Source: JANQRV01 sp964533785 (GTDB lineage Bacteria > Bacteroidota > Bacteroidia > Chitinophagales > Saprospiraceae). Taken from it: 8,359 nucleotides of DNA. The stretch lies in the NCBI GenBank assembly GCA_964533785.1, contig CAZHNG010000303.1, positions 1-8,359 of the forward strand. Reading direction: 5' to 3'. This document shows positions 5,702 through 8,359 of the stretch, piece by piece. The notes beneath the pieces were generated by a model that worked only from the letters and a program-made list of their open reading frames with translations, was not told where the DNA came from and did no database searches. Numbering within the stretch: position 1 is the stretch's first letter; every line of letters starts with the position of its first letter. The position numbers were made by a program, and so were the translations under genes.

Positions 5702-6634
5702 ATGAATCATACAGATAAACTATACATAGCTGGCCACCGCGGCATGGTAGGCTCCGCAATACTCAGGAAACTACAGCAGGAGGGGTACCACAACCTGGTA
5801 TTACGCACCTCTTCTGAAGTAGACCTGCGTAGCCAACAAGCTGTTAATGCATTATTTAAAGCCGAGCGTCCGGATTATGTATTTCTGGCAGCAGCAAAAG
5901 TTGGCGGCATTCTGGCCAATAACACCTACCGGGCAGAGTTTCTCTATGATAACATGATGATCCAGAACAATATCATCCATGCAGCATACGAAAACCAGGT
6001 CAATAAACTGCTCTTTCTAGGGTCCTCTTGTATTTATCCAAAATTTGCCCCTCAGCCTCTCACCGAGGATGCGCTGTTGACCGGTCCGCTCGAACCAACC
6101 AACGAACCGTATGCTATCGCTAAAATAGCGGGTATCAAAATGTGCGATGCTTATAGGGCCCAATATGGGTGTAATTTTATTTCTGCAATGCCCACCAACC
6201 TTTACGGGCCTAATGACAACTATGACTACGAAAAATCTCACGTCCTGCCAGCCCTGATTCGGAAATTTCACGAAGCAACAAAGAATAATCTTCCGCAAGT
6301 GATATTGTGGGGTACGGGTACGCCCAAGCGCGAATTTCTTCATGTGGATGATCTGGCCGATGCCTGCCTGTTTTTAATGCAAAACAGCAATGAACCTGGA
6401 TTTCTCAATGTCGGCACTGGAGAAGATATTGCCATTGTAGATTTGGCGCGTATGATAAAAGAAATAGTTGGTTTCGAAGGAGCCATTAGGCATGACCTCA
6501 GCAAACCTGACGGGACCCCCAGGAAATTAATGAATGTGGAAAAAATAAACCGAGCAGGTTGGAAGGCAAAAATTCCGCTGAAAGCTGGCATCCAGATGGT
6601 TTATGATGGGTTAAAAGATCAACCCTGGTATTGA
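5702..6634 (+). CDS. fcl: GDP-L-fucose synthase
   Basis: 310 residues, normal length. The enzyme (also called WcaG) is a bifunctional cytosolic epimerase-reductase that converts GDP-4-keto-6-deoxy-mannose to GDP-L-fucose with NADPH. The Rossmann motif GHRGMVG is at 11-17. The extended short-chain dehydrogenase active site is intact: SSC at 108-110 (the Ser and Cys of the family), Tyr137 and Lys141 in YAIAK, and His180, matching the E. coli catalytic Cys, Tyr, Lys and His arrangement as I recall it. NLYGPNDNYD (167-176) and KREFLHVDDLADA (209-221) are family signatures for nucleotide-sugar binding. The ATG at 5702 lies only 2 residues before the first beta strand region and no better start exists; there is no Shine-Dalgarno. 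Its substrate is made by Gmd, encoded 92 nt downstream, so the pair supplies the fucose donor for the locus. The order fcl then gmd is the reverse of the common one. Confidence 0.95.
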   Translation: MNHTDKLYIAGHRGMVGSAILRKLQQEGYHNLVLRTSSEVDLRSQQAVNALFKAERPDYVFLAAAKVGGILANNTYRAEFLYDNMMIQNNIIHAAYENQVNKLLFLGSSCIYPKFAPQPLTEDALLTGPLEPTNEPYAIAKIAGIKMCDAYRAQYGCNFISAMPTNLYGPNDNYDYEKSHVLPALIRKFHEATKNNLPQVILWGTGTPKREFLHVDDLADACLFLMQNSNEPGFLNVGTGEDIAIVDLARMIKEIVGFEGAIRHDLSKPDGTPRKLMNVEKINRAGWKAKIPLKAGIQMVYDGLKDQPWY

Positions 6635-6659
6635 GGGAATAGCAGGAAGCTGGAGCGGA

Positions 6660-6676
6660 GCAATTGATTTAATTGC
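6660..6676. promoter_or_regulatory. Small inverted repeat between fcl and gmd
   Basis: GCAATT (6660-6665) and AATTGC (6671-6676) are perfect inverted copies around GATTT. There is no T-run after it, so it is not a standard terminator. It lies 50 nt before gmd and overlaps the possible -33 element, which would allow a regulator to bind there. AT-rich short palindromes are frequent by chance. Confidence 0.25.
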
Positions 6677-6705
6677 AGGATAGCTATAATAAGAAAATAA
6701 GTTTT
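6673..6705 (+). promoter_or_regulatory. Possible Bacteroidota-type promoter for gmd
   Basis: TTG at 6673-6675 and TAAGTTTT at 6698-6705 resemble the Bacteroidota -33 (TTTG/TTG) and -7 (TAnnTTTG, one mismatch) elements, with a 22-nt gap, slightly longer than the usual 19 or so. The 92-nt fcl-gmd gap is wide for this otherwise compact cluster, which makes an extra promoter plausible. It is weak evidence in AT-rich DNA. Confidence 0.25.
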
Positions 6706-6726
6706 TGCTAAAACACAATCGAGGTT

Positions 6727-7845
6727 ATGACGAGAAAAAAAGCTTTGATCACAGGAGTTACCGGACAAGATGGGGCCTATTTAAGCGAATTCCTCTTAAA
6801 GAAAGGCTACGAAGTACACGGGATCAAACGCCGGTCTTCCCTTTTCAATACGGCCAGAATTGATCATTTGTATCAAGATCCGCACGAGGAAGACGTTCGG
6901 TTCATTTTACACTATGGAGATCTAACGGATAGCCCTAACCTGATTAGAATTGTGCAGGAAGTACAACCTGATGAGATTTATAACTTAGGCGCACAATCTC
7001 ACGTACAGGTGAGTTTTGAGGCTCCGGAATATACCGCTAATTGCGATGCAATAGGTACCCTGAGGCTTCTGGAAGCTATTCGCTTGTTGGGCTTGACTGA
7101 AAAAACCAAATTTTACCAGGCTTCTACCTCAGAGTTGTACGGGTTGGTGCAAGAGGTGCCCCAAACAGAAAAGACACCGTTTTATCCGCGTTCCCCTTAT
7201 GCTGTGGCCAAACTCTATTCCTATTGGATCGTGGTCAATTATCGAGAATCCTATGATATGTTTGCTTGTAACGGCATCTTGTTTAACCATGAGTCGCCAA
7301 TGCGGGGAGAAACTTTTGTGACGCGCAAGATCACCAGGGGAGTAGCCAAAATCGCTTTGGGCTTACAAGATAAACTGTACTTGGGGAATTTAGATGCCAA
7401 AAGGGATTGGGGGCATGCCAAAGACTATGTGAAGGCCATGTACCTGATGTTGCAACAGGAAAGTCCGGAAGATTTTGTGATTGCGACCGGACAAACGACT
7501 AGCGTAAGGGATTTCGTGAGGATGGCTTTTAAAGAAATTGGTGTGGAACTGGAATTCAAAGGTAAGGGAATAGAGGAAATGGCCCAGGTAGTGGATAGCA
7601 AGCACCCGGAATACGCGTTGAAGCCGGGCAGAGAAGTTGTGGCCATAGATCCCAGGTATTTCCGGCCGGCGGAGGTAGACCTGCTCATCGGGGATCCTTC
7701 CCGGGCAAAGAACAAGCTGAACTGGGAACCTACCTATGATTTGCAAGCACTGTGTAAAGAAATGGTCGCCTCGGATATTGAATTATTTAAAAAGAATCAA
7801 TTGCTCAAAGATGCGGGTTTTGTTATCAAAAATGAGTATGAATAA
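6727..7845 (+). CDS. gmd: GDP-mannose 4,6-dehydratase
   Basis: 372 residues, the usual length. It converts GDP-D-mannose to GDP-4-keto-6-deoxy-D-mannose using bound NADP, the first step to GDP-L-fucose (and to GDP-rhamnose or GDP-perosamine). The Rossmann motif GVTGQDG is at 10-16. KRRSSLFNTARIDHLY (34-49) is the family block for NADP and subunit contacts. The active site shows Thr134 and Glu136 in STSELYG with Tyr158 and Lys162 in YAVAK, the full catalytic set. NHESPMRGETFVTRKIT (187-203) and GNLDAKRDWGHAKDYV (220-235) are near-invariant signatures. The start is supported by GTG-free, compact spacing to the first strand and a weak GAGG at 6721-6724. Fcl is encoded just upstream, so fucose is the likely product. 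It is the last intact gene of the cluster and is followed by two terminator-like hairpins. Confidence 0.97.
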   Translation: MTRKKALITGVTGQDGAYLSEFLLKKGYEVHGIKRRSSLFNTARIDHLYQDPHEEDVRFILHYGDLTDSPNLIRIVQEVQPDEIYNLGAQSHVQVSFEAPEYTANCDAIGTLRLLEAIRLLGLTEKTKFYQASTSELYGLVQEVPQTEKTPFYPRSPYAVAKLYSYWIVVNYRESYDMFACNGILFNHESPMRGETFVTRKITRGVAKIALGLQDKLYLGNLDAKRDWGHAKDYVKAMYLMLQQESPEDFVIATGQTTSVRDFVRMAFKEIGVELEFKGKGIEEMAQVVDSKHPEYALKPGREVVAIDPRYFRPAEVDLLIGDPSRAKNKLNWEPTYDLQALCKEMVASDIELFKKNQLLKDAGFVIKNEYE

Positions 7846-7854
7846 ATAGGGGCG

Positions 7855-7889
7855 CTTTGCAATCCATATTTTGTAGCAAAGATTTTTAT
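7855..7889 (+). terminator. Probable intrinsic terminator after gmd
   Basis: CTTTGC (7855-7860) pairs with GCAAAG (7876-7881) around a 15-nt AT-rich loop, followed at once by ATTTTTAT. It starts 10 nt after the gmd stop. The stem is short and the loop long, so efficiency may be low, but the position and T-run fit the end of the polysaccharide transcript. Confidence 0.45.
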
Positions 7890-7891
7890 CC

Positions 7892-7913
7892 CTCAGGAAG
7901 ATTGCTGAGTTTT
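7892..7913 (+). terminator. Second terminator-like hairpin after gmd
   Basis: CTCAG (7892-7896) pairs with CTGAG (7905-7909) around an 8-nt loop and is followed by TTTT at 7910-7913. It comes just after the first hairpin, so the two may act as tandem terminators. Five base pairs alone is modest evidence. Confidence 0.35.
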
Positions 7914-7937
7914 CGAAGTCAGCGTCCCGCAACCTTT

Positions 7938-7985
7938 ACAAAAATCGGCGACTATCCGCTAAATCGGCGTCATCAGCGTTCCATC
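7938..7985. repeat. 48-bp repeat, copy B
   Basis: Matches 5627-5674 in the same orientation at 47 of 48 positions; the only difference is T at 7960 against C at 5649. The GGATT-rich left arm present at copy A is absent here. Its right end stops a few bases before the first codons with homology to an AAA_14-type ATPase, so it seems to have replaced that gene's 5' end. Confidence 0.85.
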
Positions 7986-7988
7986 TGA

Positions 7989-8183
7989 GTGGGTAGCTAT
8001 TACCCCATCATCAGCCTGACCGGTCCAAGGCGGGCGGAGAAAACTACCCTGCTCCAACGCATGTTGCCGGATTACCGGTATGTGTCTTTGGAAGACCCGG
8101 ATCAACAATTGCGGGCCACAGAAGATCCCAGAAGTTTTTTGAAGCAGTACGATTACCGGGTAATTTTTGATGAAGCGCAAAGG
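7989..8183 (+). pseudogene. Fragment of an AAA_14/DUF4143-type ATPase gene
   Basis: About 65 codons resemble the N-terminal part of the AAA_14 (DUF4143-containing) ATPases: YPIISLTGPR, then KTTLLQRMLPDYRYVSLEDP, then DPRSFLKQYDYRVIFDEAQR, which is the Walker B strand. Intact family members run on to roughly 380-400 residues and have some 15-20 residues before this point. Both are missing. Upstream, the frame hits a TGA at 7986-7988 inside or next to the 48-bp repeat. Downstream, homology stops at about 8183 and the frame runs into CACATAG-type repeats. The Walker A, normally GPRxSGKT, reads GPRRAEKT, with the glycine before the lysine replaced by Glu, so nucleotide binding would probably be lost. 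The GTG at 7989 is the first possible start but has no visible ribosome site. This is best read as a decaying remnant; such genes are widespread, of uncertain function, and often found degraded. Confidence 0.72.
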
Positions 8184-8186
8184 GGG

Positions 8187-8244
8187 AGGTTTTACCACAT
8201 AGGTTTTACCACATAGGTTTTTACCACATAGGTTTTTACCACAT
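8187..8244. repeat. Four tandem AGGTTTT(T)ACCACAT units
   Basis: Units at 8187-8200, 8201-8214 (14 bp each), 8215-8229 and 8230-8244 (15 bp each, one extra T) are otherwise identical. There are no spacers, so this is a tandem repeat and not a CRISPR. It begins a few bases after the ATPase homology ends. Confidence 0.85.
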
Positions 8245-8277
8245 AGGGACATAGGGTTTTCACATAGGACACATAGC
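8245..8277. repeat. Degenerate CACATAGG repeat units
   Basis: The array decays into shorter related units: AGGGACAT (8245-8252), AGGGTTTTCACAT (8253-8265) and AGGACACAT followed by AGC (8266-8277). All share the ACATAGG core of the perfect units to the left, which suggests older or diverged copies. Confidence 0.65.
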
Positions 8278-8304
8278 AGGGTGTGCGTGATTTCATTTTT
8301 TAAT

Positions 8305-8359
8305 CTATGTGCCCTACCCATACGGGCCCTACGTGGTGTGAAAACACCTAATGTGCCCT
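8305..8359. repeat. Opposite-orientation arm of the CACATAG repeat cluster, cut by window end
   Basis: CTATGTGCCCTA (8305-8316), CCCTACGTGGTGTGAAAAC (8327-8345) and ATGTGCCCT (8351-8359) resemble the reverse complement of the repeats at 8230-8275, so the two sides could pair as a long imperfect palindrome. ATGTGCCCT also occurs directly repeated at 8307-8315 and 8351-8359. Inside lies a perfect small hairpin, GGTGT-GAAA-ACACC (8335-8348). The element probably continues beyond the window. No gene is visible in this part. Confidence 0.55.

Noticed and set aside
5520..5705. Small + strand frame across the YdcF-like gene end and the repeat
   Set aside because: It is composed of repeat DNA and overlaps genes at both ends; no protein-like features.
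8187..8277. CRISPR array
   Set aside because: Units are 14-15 bp and directly adjacent with no unique spacers; no cas genes are in the window.
7959..8321. 120-codon - strand frame with repeated NLCGK
   Set aside because: The peptide repeat is just the ACCACATAGG tandem array read backwards; the rest is antisense to the ATPase fragment.

Overview
The window reads as a stretch of a Bacteroidota chromosome or contig, perhaps from the Saprospiria (Lewinella, Haliscomenobacter or Phaeodactylibacter relatives). Three things suggest this: the protein sequences resemble Bacteroidota versions of these families, strong Shine-Dalgarno sites are mostly absent, and the intergenic DNA carries GGATT-type and CACATAG-type short repeats. 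The taxonomic call is inference from sequence style, not from a search. All recognisable genes lie on the + strand and most belong to a cell-surface polysaccharide locus.

Layout. Bases 1-570: 3' part of a polysaccharide-deacetylase-like gene, 8 nt overlapping a CapA-type protein gene (563-1684). Next comes a strikingly AT-rich sulfotransferase gene (about 1717-2616), then an ATP-grasp ligase-like gene (2634-3683) and a second, unrelated-looking sulfotransferase gene (3693-4661). Junctions of 32, 17 and 9 nt suggest one transcription unit. A 38-nt imperfect hairpin and a smaller one fill 4662-4770. They precede a DUF218/YdcF-ElyC-type membrane protein gene (about 4771-5550) with no ATG, GTG or TTG start at the expected position. 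A short-repeat palindrome (about 5570-5674) separates it from the two GDP-L-fucose genes, fcl (5702-6634) and gmd (6727-7845), which are in the reverse of the common gmd-fcl order.

The last 514 bases hold no intact gene. In order they contain two terminator-like hairpins, a second copy (47/48 identical) of the 48-bp repeat seen before fcl, a fragment of an AAA_14/DUF4143-type ATPase with a damaged Walker A motif, and a cluster of 14-15 bp ACCACATAGG tandem repeats followed by sequence of the opposite orientation.

How the genes may work together (inference): Gmd and Fcl make GDP-L-fucose from GDP-mannose. The deacetylase-like protein, CapA-like protein and two PAPS-type sulfotransferases could modify or help export a fucose-containing polymer, and the ATP-grasp protein could add an amide- or ester-linked group. 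The simplest reading is a locus for a sulfated, fucose-containing exopolysaccharide or capsule. No glycosyltransferase, flippase or polymerase lies in the window, so the product is not defined. I see no defence system, CRISPR array, RNA gene or intact transposase.
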